DNA from: Glandiceps talaboti
Taxonomy: Eukaryota; Hemichordata; Enteropneusta; Spengelidae
Reading direction: 5' to 3'
DNA length: 64,000 nt
NCBI RefSeq assembly: GCF_964340395.1
Contig: NC_135556.1
Location: forward strand, 21,767,723 to 21,831,722
Position numbers and translations under genes: made by a program. This document shows, piece after piece, positions 23,846-41,742 of the stretch. Under the pieces are notes generated by a model, which was not told the DNA's origin, searched no databases, and was given only the letters and a program-made list of their open reading frames with translations. Every line of letters starts with the position of its first letter. The stretch's first letter is position 1.

Positions 23846-26325
23846 TTCTGCCTTTTTAGCAGCTTTCGTCAGCAAAACTTAACAAAGTAAAAAAAAAAAC
23901 ATGGCTGGTTTTGTGGTAACATGTGAATAGGAGGGTCGAGCATCCTGGAATAGTTTCCACTATCTCTATTGAATATCAGGAGTACTTGTTTGTTCAGTTC
24001 TGTGACCGAGGTTTCCCTAATACCTTTTGGGAGACCGGCTGTATAAAGTGCTATCAATACAAGTTTCATTTTAGCCCATTAAATAAACTGCTTCAGTACT
24101 TTCATTTCCACAGCTGCTGTAACTGAGTGTTCACAAATGTAGGTCGCTAGCATGTTATACGGTAGAAACTTTGAAGTTCGTCGTAGAGGGCAAACACCAT
24201 AAAATTGGTGGTAATGTCGGCAATTTATTTTATTGAAATGTCATACTGTTGTAAGTGCTTGTTCTTGGCTAATATGGATAGTTTATGCTCGTTATGGCAC
24301 TTTTATAATCACAATCACACCAAATTGATCTAAACTTGTGGAACTCCTGCTTGTAATGTAAATATTTAAACAGCGTTTTTGAATGCAGCCAATTCTTTCA
24401 GATTGCCAATATGACATTGGGTTGTAACAACTGTGTTGTATTTTACAAATTTGATGAACAAGAAAAATGAACATTGAATGAAGAGACGATAGATATCTGT
24501 TGAATAAAAATTGTGTTTAATTTGCCACAACATATGGCTGGCCAAAACTTTTGGAATAATCCCCAAATCCAGTTGGTGATCACGAATATGCGTTGTTAAA
24601 ATATTAGATTTGCTGACAACTCAAGATAGAGAAAAATTGCTTCCAGGTATGATGAGCCAAAAGCAATGTTCAGCTGCAAGTACAGACACTGGCTACAAAT
24701 ATTAAATTCCCAGGTATATCTGACATATATAGTCGTTGTTTTTCTTCAGTGTTATTGTTAGAACCTTACAGTTCTGTACATTAAGTTCAGTCTAGACGCC
24801 ATTTTTTCGACCAAAGAATAAATCTATTAACTGATGAGATCTGAAGAGTAAGCCTTCTATCTTCGATTCCCATAAACATTATTTAAGTTGTCTGCAAATA
24901 GAAGTGACTGATTTTCAATAGACGACAGCATGTCACTGGTAAATTCAGAGTGAACAACAATGATCCCAGGATGAACTTTTGTGGTACACCAGATGTAACA
25001 GCATTCCAATTTGATGACATGTCGCAAAGAATGACCCACTGTTTAGCTTTGCAACCAGGTTAGTTCATAGCCTATGCTTGAAACATTGAAGCAACAATAT
25101 ACCAACAGGACGAGATCTTGAGGCAAGCGAGCTTTCTTGACGAACTATATTTTGCTAGCTAAGCTTACTGTCGATTGACTGGTCTCAATAATTTCTTTAC
25201 CAAAATTCCTACTATGTAAATACGTTTAACAAAACTAATGCAATGTTGCTGGGCTCATACCGTAACATATAATGAACAACAGTAAACATTGTATTTCCTG
25301 TATGATGGCATGGACGTTGACGATTGGCGAAATCTAAACAGCTTGTAAAGGTGACGTATTAGTCAGCACATCAGTAGAATTCTTATGCGTACGCTTGTCG
25401 GTGGTAGAGAGAACCAAAATCAGTTGATCAGATTGCACTGAATTCTCAAGGCAACAATGGAATCACCACCATTCATGTCAATTGATAACCGAACAAAGTC
25501 ATGTTTATGTTTACTTAACCTTAAAACTGATATTCAATAAGGGGAATAATATTCACATTTGCCTACCTTTGAACTCAATACAAACTTTTCATAAGGTTGA
25601 CCAGCTCGTGGATAACTAGTCTGAGGAGGCTCTGGTCAGAGTACATAGCCTGATATATTTGGTCGGTATAACTGCATTTTCAGCCAGAGATCCAACTGCT
25701 CTCAAACTCGCGATCACACCGATACAAACTTTTGAAGTCGGCACCACTTTTCTCCTTGTAAAATTCATGTATGAAATGAGTTGTCAATAAAAAAGTTGAC
25801 TTCTCTCTCAACCTCCATTGTCAAAAGATTTCTAATCATTTTTTTTTTCAACTCAATAAAGAACTTCTCAATAAAGAAAGATTTTTCTGATTACCCGGTC
25901 GTGAATATTAATGCCATGCTGCGTCCTCATTCATTGATTAGTACGTGTAATATCAACAATGTGCGTCACATAAATGTCCTAAGTTATCGCATGGGTCAGT
26001 GTGTGCTTATCAGTGAACGACGACCCAATATCTCATCATTTATTCGAATGCATTGTTCCCGAGTTCGACAGCAGTTGGATCTCTCACTGGGAACGGACTA
26101 ATATATCTGCTCAAGTCAGAGGCTCCTCGGAGTAGTGTATGCAATATATATATAGTGCCTATAGAAGTAAATTATGGGCAATAGCCTTAAACCGCATGAG
26201 ATTGCCAATATATTGAGTTTGGATGCCTCTTTGTAATAAACACGACGTCGTGTTTCAGAAACACATTTCACACAATATTTATGACATTGTGGCACATTTT
26301 CTAATGATGATTCGATCTCATTTTA

Positions 26326-26685
26326 CTACCAAACCAGAGTGACTATAGAGTAGTATAGAGTAGTTTCAGTTAGGCGTCACGATATTTTCTAAGTTTCACA
26401 CAGTGTCTTAAAACAGGCACTGATAGCGCGCAAGCATATAACATGATATATTCATTTTAATTCACTATAATGAATGAAAACAAAGCAATATCACTGTATC
26501 ACTGTACATGAAACAAGGAAGATCCAAAACACAGAACGGTTTATTTATATTTGCGTTCACAGTGAGAGAAAATGTAACGTTTCATTTGTGTGCTCGCTTT
26601 CAGTGCCGCCATTCTTGTTTGTGTAATTGACAAGAAAAGCGCTGTGCCGCCTAATTGAAACTCTATAGTCATTCTGATCTGGTAG
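26326..26685. mobile_element. Complete-looking MITE with 26-bp terminal inverted repeats and TA target site
   Basis: The left end CTACCAAACCAGAGTGACTA then TAGAGT is mirrored at the right end, whose reverse complement reads CTACCAGATCAGAATGACTA then TAGAGT. TA flanks both sides (TTTTA before, TATGT after), as expected of Tc1/mariner-type insertion. It is 360 bp with no coding frame. A truncated copy lies at 12690-12947. Confidence 0.75.
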
Positions 26686-26767
26686 TATGTGACTGTACTG
26701 TATGTGCTACATGTACTATAAACATCAGCCAGTAGATGTGTTCATTCTTTGCAGTGCCATTTCACAT

Positions 26768-26773
26768 TTTAAT
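26768..26773 (-). promoter_or_regulatory. Candidate poly(A) signal ATTAAA for gene C
   Basis: Minus-strand ATTAAA about 126 nt past the stop of gene C. A canonical AATAAA lies further on at 26545-26540, inside the MITE. Confidence 0.3.
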
Positions 26774-26898
26774 ATTAGAAAACAGTAAGACACATTTTGC
26801 CTTTAAGAACTTCATTCTAACTTCATCCCTACAGCCGTCTTGTACAAAAAAGTAATTAGGGTAAGAAAAAAGAAAATAAATTCACACCGTCAATATCT

Positions 26899-27047
26899 CT
26901 ATGTATCGATGTTCATCTTTTTCGTCTTTTTCGATTTCAAACGTTGACAAAGAGTAGTTATCGACAACAATATTGCATTAATTGCAGAACCGGCACATCC
27001 AACATAAAATGGTGTCCTCGAGTTGTGCGAAACTTCATAGATTGCTC
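26899..27047 (-). CDS. Gene C exon 4: last membrane segment and basic tail
   Basis: The acceptor TTTTTATCTAACAG precedes 27047. It reads G-AIYEVSHNSRTPFYVGC, then SAINAILLSITTLCQRLKSK and a lysine-rich end before TAG at 26901-26899. The paralogous exon in gene D begins GTVYEISSDSRTPFYVGG. It was not long enough to be obvious from reading frame alone. Confidence 0.83.
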
Positions 27048-29611
27048 CTGTTAGATAAAAAGTCAGAAACTGGACATTAGTTTCATAATCTGACCTAAAT
27101 TGTAATGCGATAACTTAATAAAACATTGAACTGTACTGTTCAAATCAGGCTGTTTGAGTGGGCGAGTGAGTGAGTGAGTGAGTGAGTGAGTGAGTGAGTG
27201 AGTGAGTGAGTGAGTGAGTGAGTGAGTGAGTGAGTGAGTGAGTGAGTGAGTGAGTGAGCGAGCGAGCGAGCGAGTGAGTGAAATTAATGAAAACGGACAT
27301 TATAACATTTTAAAATTGCCAGAGTTAAAAGCCATGAAGCCGTAACTGGAATCCACTTTCGAAAATGTTTTAATATTAAATAATTTGTGCTGCTGTTGCA
27401 CTTGTTCAAGCATGCATGTATGATTATCTAGTGAGCAAACAATATCAAATTCTCACATATTTACAAATCTTTGACATTGTCAAGTAAACACCTTTTGCCT
27501 CTTTGACGATTGTTTACATATGGACATCAATGAAAATACATAAATCCATCAATGGCTAATTATATAGCAAAGGTGGAGACGAAGGTAACTTGGTTAATCA
27601 GATTAATTGAACCAAATCACATGGTGTGCACGTGGTCTGGTGTGGTCTGATATAGTGTTCTGTGATGTGGTGTTCAGTGGTGTGGTCTGGTATGGTATAT
27701 TTTCAAATGATAATCATTGACAAATCATAGCGCAAGTTCCCAGCTGCTGTGTTTTACTTTAACATATAGAATCGGTCGCGATAACAATGAATCATTACCT
27801 GCTAGGGGTAGTAGAATAGTACCAAACACTTGTCCTGCAATATTCAGTCCGACTGCACTTGGTAGGTTGACCATACCAACAATGGCTTTAGAAGACACCG
27901 TTTGTAAGGGAACAAAAACGCCTAAAGCCAAACCCAAAAATATACAGCATACTACCATTAGGCCAAAGTTTGGACTGAACATGAACGAAACGGTGGCTAT
28001 AAACTGTACAGTTGCTGCTAATGCCATAAGACCGAATGGGGAAATAAGTCGCCGGTCAACAAACCATCCATGAATCAAGCGACCAATCATATTACCACAT
28101 GCTTTAATTGTAATCAAAATGGCGGCCATAAGGGGTGAGATTCCAGTGTCAACTGCACGTACAACTATAAATACTATGTTTATTGCATGTGCTACACTGA
28201 ACAAAAAAGCACCAAGATTAACACAAATCAACAAAGGGTATTTCCGTAATAAGTGGAAACCAGTAAGTTTTGAAACAAGTGTTGACTTCTCGTTTTTATC
28301 AATTATCGATGAGTTTCCGTTTTTGTGCTCATTTGTACATTCTGTCGGCAACCCTTCACGTTCTTCACCGGTCCCTGGGAAGATATCTAAACCGTCTCGT
28401 GGCCTTGGTGTTTCATCATCTTGTTCGACATCTGGAGTATCGCCATCTGGAACCTGGTCTGAGGAGATGTCTTTATTTTTCTTTTCTGACGGTTTCATAA
28501 TGACAGCACACACAGTCAGATTGGCAGCAAGGCCAGCAAAAATAAAAAATGATCCATGCCAGCCGTAAAAGTCTATTAATGTTCGTGCCAAGATAGGCAG
28601 AACAATACCACCGATAGAACCACCTGTCGTAGCAATACCATTTGCAAAGGCGAAGTTTTTCTGAAAATATGTAGCAACAATTGAAGTGCCAGGAACGAGA
28701 ACAAATATCATACCTACACCTGCAAGAGAGTGATACACAAATGATATATACACCATAATTTTACTATATGGGCAGTAAATGCATTGATGGGACTATTATG
28801 ACAGTTACTTGAAAGTTTATCCAAGCTTGCCTAACCATCCATGTTGTTATTTGTCTAATATACAGTACCATTTAACTGATACTATGGGCATGCTCTTGTT
28901 GCTATGCATAAGTGCATTAACATTTTGGATGTTTATCCACTTGCCTAATCATCCCTACCTTTATATTTACAATATACACTGTCACTTGGCTGTTGTTATT
29001 GGCGTGGTCTTGTTGTTCAGTATAAACATGTCCATTTTTAACGCTTATCCACTTGCCTATAAATCCTTGTTGTTATCTTTGCAATGTAAATCATTTCACT
29101 GTTGCTATGGGCGTAGTTTTGTTGCTAGGCATACTTGAAGACACTTTTAGAATTTGTATCCACATACTTATTCATCCTCATTGTTATTTTTGTAATATAC
29201 ATTACCATTTGACTGTTGGTAAGGGCGAGGGCATGGTTGCTAGGGCTAGTTGTGTCAATAAGTTCTGAAGGATATCTGCAAAATAACACCTCCAGAAACA
29301 TCCCTACCAAACTTCAACTCCATTCACCATGGAGTTTTTGGGATATACTTTTTTGACGGAAATTGTGATTTTTTGACCTAATTTGCATATCGCTTATTGG
29401 ATCATCCTGTCGTGAATACACCTTCATATACACACATCCTGATGCATCCCCATTAAATTTTAGCACAATCTGCTCAGTAGATTTAGAATTAAAAGATGTT
29501 TTTACCAAAAAGACACATTTTCATTTAAACAAATTTCCATCTACACACCCTTTAGTAATATTTCCACCAAATACCAAGGTAATCAGTCCGGCGGTTTTTG
29601 ACTTTAAATTG

Positions 29612-29705
<94 letters not shown>

Positions 29706-29910
29706 CACATACATACATACATACATACATACATACATACACATAAACATACACAAACAAACAAATAAACAAATACAGAGAGACAGACAGACAGACAGAC
29801 GTACACAAACATACACACACGTACACATACACACACATTTTACCATGCCATTAGCACTACTAAACCTCAGTTCAGTAGTTGTGCCAAAAACTAACGCCAA
29901 CAGCCAAAAG

Positions 29911-29957
<47 letters not shown>

Positions 29958-29969
29958 CTCTCCCTCCCT

Positions 29970-30068
<99 letters not shown>

Positions 30069-30548
30069 AGTAGCTAGTAAAATTGTACTCTTACCGCGTA
30101 CGATTCCCACCGTAAGGAGAAGATGCACCACACTTTCAGCGAAAGGAATTGATACCATTGCAACAGTTTCAAGTACAGCTCCGAGTAGGGCTATCGGTCG
30201 TGCTCCATACTTGGATACCAAGAAACCCGACATGGGAGCTATGAAAGATCAAAGGTCTTTCTGTTTTCTCTTGTATGACTGTGTTGGACGAGCAAATCAA
30301 AGTTGAATAATAGAGGGAAATACATAATATAATTACTTACCTCCTATGGCCAGGACAATGGCGTACAAGGTGAATACCAACGTGAAAACCGACGCTCCTT
30401 CATCAAAATAATTGAGGAATGCCACAAAAAAGATACCACTGCATGTTTGTATAGCATTATAGAAGTGAATGAAGAAAGTACCGGCAACAATAAGCCATTT
30501 CCAAGTATCGTCCACATGTTGTGCGGAGTTACCACTTTGTTTTGGCAT
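26899..30548 (-). CDS. Gene C: SLC16-like monocarboxylate transporter (4 exons)
   Basis: Join on the minus strand is 30548-30341, 30238-30095, 28719-27799 and 27047-26899; 1422 nt, 473 residues, all introns in phase 1. It starts MPKQSGNSAQHVDD; TM1 begins with DDTWKWLIVAGTFFIHFYN, a variant of the SLC16 signature D/E-G-x-W-x-W. Exon 2 gives APMSGFLVSKYGARPIALLG (TM2-3 and the loop). Exon 3 gives ILVPG-like and YFQKNFAFANGIATTGGSIG motifs (TM4-5), a hydrophilic acidic loop of about 75 residues (TM6-7), then TM7-11. Exon 4 ends in a basic tail RLKSKKTKKMNIDT. The family moves small organic anions or other solutes by proton-coupled or facilitated transport; the substrate is unknown. The upstream in-frame ATG at 30671 is less likely because gene D has the same MPKQS start and lacks that extension. 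Confidence 0.88.
27156..27280. repeat. (GAGT)n tetranucleotide array in gene C intron 3
   Basis: About 28 GTGA/GAGT units with a patch of GAGC near the right edge. Confidence 0.97.
27799..28719 (-). CDS. Gene C exon 3: main transporter exon
   Basis: The acceptor CTCTCTTGCAG is followed by GT-GTA-GGT-ATG (GVGMIFVLVPG). It carries YFQKNFAFANGIATTG, TLIDFYGWHGSFFIF, the cytoplasmic loop with PSEKKNKDISSDQ and many acidic residues, then HLLRKYPLLICVNLGAFLF and GNMIGRLIHGWFVDRRLISP. It ends LLPLAG before the donor GTAATGATT. It is three nucleotides longer than the gene D exon, which keeps the frame. Confidence 0.93.
28806..29250. repeat. Degenerate tandem repeat, unit about 112-120 bp, about four copies
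   Basis: Units start TTTATCCAAGCTTGCCTAAC (28816), TTTATCCACTTGCCTAATCA (28931), CTTATCCACTTGCCTATAAA (29044) and TGTATCCACATACTTATTCA (29155). Each is followed by TATTT, an AATATACA-like word, a TGTTGTTAT-GGCGTGG-like word and a TTGTTGCTA-like word. It lies in intron 2 of gene C. Confidence 0.72.
29615..29840. repeat. (AC)n-(GCAC)n-(CATA)n-(CAGA)n compound microsatellite in gene C intron 2
   Basis: Successive AC, ACGC, CATA, ACAAATAA-like and CAGA runs. Open frames over it are artefacts. Confidence 0.97.
29911..30067. repeat. (CT)n array in gene C intron 2, next to exon 2
   Basis: A near-pure CT run (GA in the transcript), ending 28 nt from the exon 2 donor. Gene D has a similar array in the same intron (36432-36558). 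Confidence 0.97.
30095..30238 (-). CDS. Gene C exon 2
   Basis: The acceptor GATCTTTCATAG precedes CT-CCC-ATG. It reads APMSGFLVSKYGARPIALLG, then LETVAMVSIPFAESVVHLLL, TVGIVRG, and the donor is GTAAGAGT. It is 144 nt, identical in length and phase to gene D exon 2. The short intron 1 (about 100 nt) makes the pair easy to join. Confidence 0.9.
30341..30548 (-). CDS. Gene C exon 1: N-terminus and TM1
   Basis: Starts MPKQSGNSAQHVDDTWKW and ends YAIVLAIGG in phase 1 before the donor GTAAGTAA. It is 208 nt, the same as gene D exon 1. Just upstream of the ATG both paralogues share a TCTTCGGAGA word, supporting a common 5' UTR rather than an N-terminal extension. Confidence 0.9.
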
Positions 30549-31259
30549 ATTTTCTACGGACTTTCGATCTCCGAAGACAGTAAAATCTTGTGTGTAGAGT
30601 ACGTAACACTCGTATAGGGATTGTATGTAGATGTATGTGGACTGTATGTAGCCATGCAAATGGGAACACAATGGTCAAATAGGATAGAACTTTGACCCTT
30701 AAATAAACATTGCCATCACCATGATATCAATAAATGACCAAATATTAATACAGTATTTAATACTACTCAGTAATGCGTTCTATGATACGCATGTTTTGAT
30801 TGGTTCACATGTATATGCCCCATTTCTCAGCAGAATAGTGAACTATACAGGGCAACATCTTGTCGTGTTTTACTGTTTAAATACCACTAGGTCATCATTT
30901 TACAGCATACACGTTTCACCTTCAGGAATACAGGAGACTTCGTCTTTACTTGCAAATGCTATAACCATGTAAATGATGTATCAAGATCAGAGAGATAATC
31001 ACACAGGTTCATATTGAGATAGATAGAAATAACTCAGAGACATCCCTTACATAGTGTCTGCCCTGTACTATGTTACATTTGTGTGTTATCTGTGTTAGTC
31101 CTCCGCCAGAAAGTAGGCTATTACAATGGGCTCCGTCTGTTCGTGTATCCGTAATATATCATTTCTTGGACATGCAAAATCCGTTTTCAATCAAACCTGA
31201 TACAAAGGTGACATATGATATGTACATCACTGTTTTAAGAGATATGCAAATTTGACAGA

Positions 31260-32760
31260 ATGACGGACATATTTGTAGTGAAAAATCTATATTTACTGCC
31301 TATAGGTAGTTGATATCCCCGAGTAATACTAGATTCTTCCACTTACGTTTTCAAAATCCAAATACTGGCAGAGCTCTCACCAAGGGACACAGCGTTTTCC
31401 ACAAGGACACTTTGAACAATGACAACGTTTCGAAAAGCCAAAGAACTAGTTGATTGTTTCCATACATTGTACATACATGTGCACATGGTTGTGTATATGA
31501 AGACTTGTGTCTATCTCAACATGAAACCTTTGATCAGTCTCACTGATCTTGACACATTATTTAGTAGCATTTTCAAGATTTGGAAATTGACCAAATGGTG
31601 GCCATATTTGAAGTTAAAAATCAATATTTTAATGCATAACTCGAAAACTCTAATACATAGACTCCATTCATGTGCCCACCCCATATTATCAGGTGCAATA
31701 TTTCTTTTCAAATGTTGACCTTTTGATCTAGAACTTATAGAAGGTTTATCAGAACGATAAAAATCCAGCTATCTGTTGCATATCACAGACACTTGTAGTA
31801 TCTATTCTGCAAATTTCTTTTAAAACATGTTTGCAGGTCATACAGAAAACAGAAATATACACAAGCATTACTGTTGCTACTCATCTCACTTTCTACATAA
31901 TGGTGACTACTTTTGTATTTAAAATCAATGTGTAATACAGACTTCAAAAACCGAAAATACATAGTGATTCCGCATTTGATTTGGCCGAATGGTGGCCATA
32001 TTTTTAATTGAAAATCAATATTTACCCATAAGTGAAAAACCACAATACATAGAGCTGGAGCTCAAGTGTCGACCCTGATATCGGATGTAAACTTTTTTCA
32101 AAACATCAAACATTGACCTTGATCTTAACCTTCAGGGTCAATTATCAAAGTGTAGCCATTTCTTACAAATAACAGATATTTTGTGGAAGTTATTTATTTA
32201 CTGTCAAATTCTTTTAAAGGCAAGACAGAAAATGACAAATACACAAAAGCATTACTTTTGGTGTTCATATCACTTTGTGTGATGATAGTCATATTTGTAG
32301 TTAAAAATCAATATTCATACACAAGTTCTCTTCTTTATTGAGAAACGAAAATGTTTCGAACAAATCACTTGTCCTTCTTCAGTGTCTAACTGGATCAGAC
32401 AGAATGATCCAAATTTGTTGGGGTGTTGAGTTACCAGAGGTGTGAAAATCTTAAGTTAGATTCAATATGTGTGAAAATTCAGGTGTGAAAGTACTGGTCA
32501 GTTATGTACATCTAACTGTCCACCTTCTGTGATGATGGCACTGTAGATTGGTGGAATGTGTGTATGGTAGAACTTGCATGAATTTTAATGCTTCCATGAT
32601 GAACATACAGAGAATTATAAAGTTCAATATGTACTGCAAAATTCAAACGCAAAAGATACATTATATTGAGACGCCGTTCAAGTGTCTACCTCATATTATT
32701 AGGTGCAAGCCTTCACATTTGACCGCGATCTTTCTTGCATATTGCAAACATTCTCCAGTA
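31260..32760. repeat. Degenerate long tandem repeat (unit about 300-390 bp, 3-4 copies)
   Basis: The recurring word GG(T)GGCCATATTT..AGTTAAAAATCAATATTT occurs near 31598, 31990 and 32285. It is followed in each copy by AATACATAGA, CAAGTGTC/ATGTGCCC, a (G)ATAT(T)ATC-GGTGCAA-like word, AACATTGACCTT, TTCTTTTAAA, GACAGAAAA, and CACAA(A)AGCATTACT. The 32600-32760 end carries only part of the unit. Confidence 0.62.
32325..32400 (-). mobile_element. Possible 3' remnant of a Penelope-like element
   Basis: Read on the minus strand: CACTGAAGAAGGACAAGTGA then TTTGTTCGAAACATTTTCG and CAATAAAGAAGAGAAC. A CTGAAGAAGG...CGAAACATTT-type motif before a short A-rich end is often seen at ends of Penelope-like retroelements. 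It is too short to be sure. Confidence 0.28.
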
Positions 32761-33016
32761 TAGAATTTTATTTCCATCTTGTGATACTATGAGGTTATTG
32801 TTTAAATCATCATAATTGTTTTGGTTAATTTGTTGATATTTTTAATCCATTCACGACTAACTTATACAATCTCTACATCTACTTGTGTCACGTGATTCGT
32901 GTGCGTTATTCCATTTCTTTGTATTTTTATCAACAGCTTTCCTAAAAAAAATTGGGTGCGAAATAATCTTTAAATTGTTCTCAGCCATTGCAGAATTTTA
33001 TAATTACAATATCTAC

Positions 33017-38716
<5,700 letters not shown>

Positions 38717-38937
38717 GTCGCTGTCGCTCTCCGAAGATAGTTAATTACTGTATAAAATCTGTGTTGAGAGTAAGTACCATAGTGTGGGACTTGCCTATAA
38801 GTATACATATAAAGGGACACAATGGTCATACGAATATTAGAATACCGTGACCCACCCTTTGAACTCTATTGAGCAAATGCCACGAACAAACAAATCGTGA
38901 CAATCATTTTGTAAATATTGTGTTTGGATTAAGGCAT

Positions 38938-39165
38938 ACGTAGCAGAAACACTGCCACTAGACTTGAAAAAAAAATATAACAAGGGACTCTTCGGATTAG
39001 GCAAGAACTACATGTAACCAATATGTGTGAACAGCCACTAATATGTTGATAAACTACCTGGGTCGGATTTACCAAATGCTCCTCCCAGATAAACAAACGT
39101 ATTCCGTTGCACATGCGCAAACCTACTTCCGTAGCGTGGGCACATAGCCTGTTTGGACCTTGGCC
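38938..39165. repeat. 228-bp dispersed repeat, copy 1
   Basis: Runs from ACGTAGCAGAAACACTGCCA to GTTTGGACCTTGGCC. Copy 2 at 41743-41971 is identical by eye except for one extra A in an A-run. Right after copy 1 the sequence AGGCCAAGGTCC forms a palindrome with the repeat's last bases. Confidence 0.9.
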
Positions 39166-41742
39166 AGGCCAAGGTCCACTATATAAAGAGGATTATGGGT
39201 AATGTATGCATATGCGGGAAATTCAAACTGCTGTAAGGAGCACTGACTTTGCCCTCATGTCTTCATCCCATTTTGCACTGAAAAAGTTTCACATGGCTCT
39301 CATATTTCATATATACTGTTTGTAAATATATAGTGATGCAACATGAGTAGAAATAACTGACGTTAACTAAGTTTGGTAGCCAATATAGCAGGTTTACCGT
39401 CAAACTGACCCAAAATTTGTTTCAAATTTGACTAGTAAAAACCGTTGGCCAGTTGTCAATTAGGCTTACAAGTTACACAAAGCATGATAAGACACTGTGA
39501 ATGGTGCAAATAAACGACGTGGGAAATGCCAAATACCGAATGCAAACAATACAAGCGAACAAAAGAGTCTGTGTGCACTCTCTTAGCCCGATATTTTGCC
39601 TAAAATCAAGCTCACATGTGCGAACGGTACGTGAAAATGATACATTGTTACTGAAATAGAATGACATAAAATGAAACCAAAATGTTTCTCAGTTTGATCG
39701 ATGTACGTTCTGGGTTGCTACACTCCTTAGTAAAATCACAATTTCATACAACTTTTTGTGCGCGCGACAAGTGTTTTCTGTCAAGTAGTTGTGTCGTTGA
39801 CGTACCTATACCTAGTAGGCAGTGATGTAGATAATAGCCGGTTACCTACCGGTCACAACGCCCAGCTATAACTTATAAGTATAACCACGTACAACAGTTT
39901 AGTTGTGGGACCGGCTAAGGAAAGTACTAAAATCTGACGACCATTGAAAAAAATTCTAAGGTCGGAAAATTAAATATGAGTTTCCCAGAAGTACTAATAG
40001 CAAGTAAAATACCCAAAGTGTAAAAAAAAAAAGAAGAAGAAATAAATTCATAATTATTTGGAAAACATTTGAGGATTACGCGGTAAAACAAGACTGGCCA
40101 CGCTATCGCTAGCGAAAGCCTTCGAACCAGTTTCATAGGGACCGGACGTTGAAGGAAGCGCGAAGCGAAGCCTGTGAGGTCAATGTAACGTCTCATGATG
40201 TATGATGCAACAACACGACGTTTACGTAGAGTAGAACTAAATGTTTTCTAAACTTCAACGGAAAGAAATTTTGTCGATCGGACACTGACTATTTTCAAAT
40301 TCTTAAAACATCTGAGAAAAATAAAGAGAGGAAGCAAAATGTAGCACTGACAGACAAGATAGACGTACGGTACGTGTACAGGATGCGAGGCACACCATGT
40401 GGTGCACACTGGACAATGATCGTGCGTGTCACGTGTATGGCATCAGATGTAATACATGTAGCTAACCAAATATTCTTGGAATGCAGCCTTTCTTGTAACA
40501 AGTATTGGAAATTGTCAGAAACCTGAGGATTTTATGACTGAATATATTTCGATCAAGAATTCCCATACTTTCAGTTAAATTTTCTGATGACCCCGAAGCA
40601 AGACATGTTTGAAACATTTAGTGCGACATTTGATACTGATAAACGAGTGATATAATTCATAAACAAATCTAACGTTGGCAACTCTTTTATTTCTGTAATG
40701 ATCATCAAATTTCAAGGACAACTGTCTATGTTGTACACATAGATCATACACCACTGCCTAGTCTAGTTCCTATACCTGTCGACTGTTCTCTACGATCTCT
40801 AGCTCTGTGCATGTTGTGGAGATGAACGTAACGCGAACTGACAAGACTACAAGTACAATCATGGAGGCATCATAAATATTTGTTTCATTCAAATTTGAAA
40901 GTTGAGAAATCGTATTAAATTCTTTCCAGATTTCTCAAAAATCGTTTCCAAATGTTTTGGCACTATCCAGCAATAATCCTCGTCATGTAAATGACATCGA
41001 CTGACATCGTAGTCAAACATACGCACGGAGACAGAGCGGAGACCAAACAAGAGTCCGTACTCACCCCATCACGACGTATGCATTTATGCGTTTGTTTTGA
41101 AATAGCTGGGGTGGTACTCGTACACATCGGGATAACTCGGAGAAGCACATGTTTGTGATTTTATTGACTGTTTTCTGAGATGGGACATTGGGTTTGGAAA
41201 TACAAGTTTAATCAATCATAAAACAGCCATAACAGATACTTTCAAAGAATTAGAACACGGAAGGAAAATAACGGGAACATCAATGACATTTCTACCAAAC
41301 TCGAGATCGCACGTAGCTAGCTACCTAGTGTACAGTAAGTATGGAAGTGCAAAGCTTAGTCCGCCCTGACCCGTGCGATACTTGTGAAGTTAATTTTGAA
41401 GTTTTCACGATTATGTTGTCAAAACACGACCTACATGTAATCTGTAAAAAAAATTAACGATTGTGGTGTGATAACGATCGACCAAATGCCGACGCTAGTG
41501 TGAACGTGTACAACTGTAATCTAGTACCTTGTACAAATGATACAAGTAAGTTTGTTCGTACCCAAGAATTTCAGTTTACAATTTCAATGATACAAATTGT
41601 CACTGTGTAATAGTGTTTGGATCGTGTTAGAACAGGTCCCTCAAAATATAATTTTTCGGGTTATAATTTGTATGTATAAGTTTATGGAAATACGTGTTTC
41701 ACCCAGACTGGGTGTCTGGCCGTACGTACGCACCGGAAAAAA

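Larger units (their letters stand above)
30549..33016. other. Intergenic region between genes D and C
   Basis: Only about 2.5 kb separate the stop of D from the start of C. It contains 5' flank of C, a degenerate long tandem repeat (31260-32760) and a candidate poly(A) signal for D (AATAAA on the minus strand at 32772-32767). No exon was seen. Confidence 0.55.

Noticed and set aside
27717-28568. Plus-strand open frames of 118 and 149 codons
   Set aside because: Antisense shadows of exon 3 of transporter gene C. Those at 35037-35348 and 35511-35735 are shadows of gene D exon 3.
30549-30671. N-terminal extension of gene C from the ATG at 30671
   Set aside because: Not shared with gene D, which starts at the equivalent MPKQS; the extension looks like 5' UTR that happens to be open.
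38929-39120. Repeated 63-codon frame also found at 41699-41998 (MCNGIRLFIWEEHLVNP)
   Set aside because: The frame exists twice only because the 228-bp repeat does; it has no domain and is disrupted at the A-run between copies.
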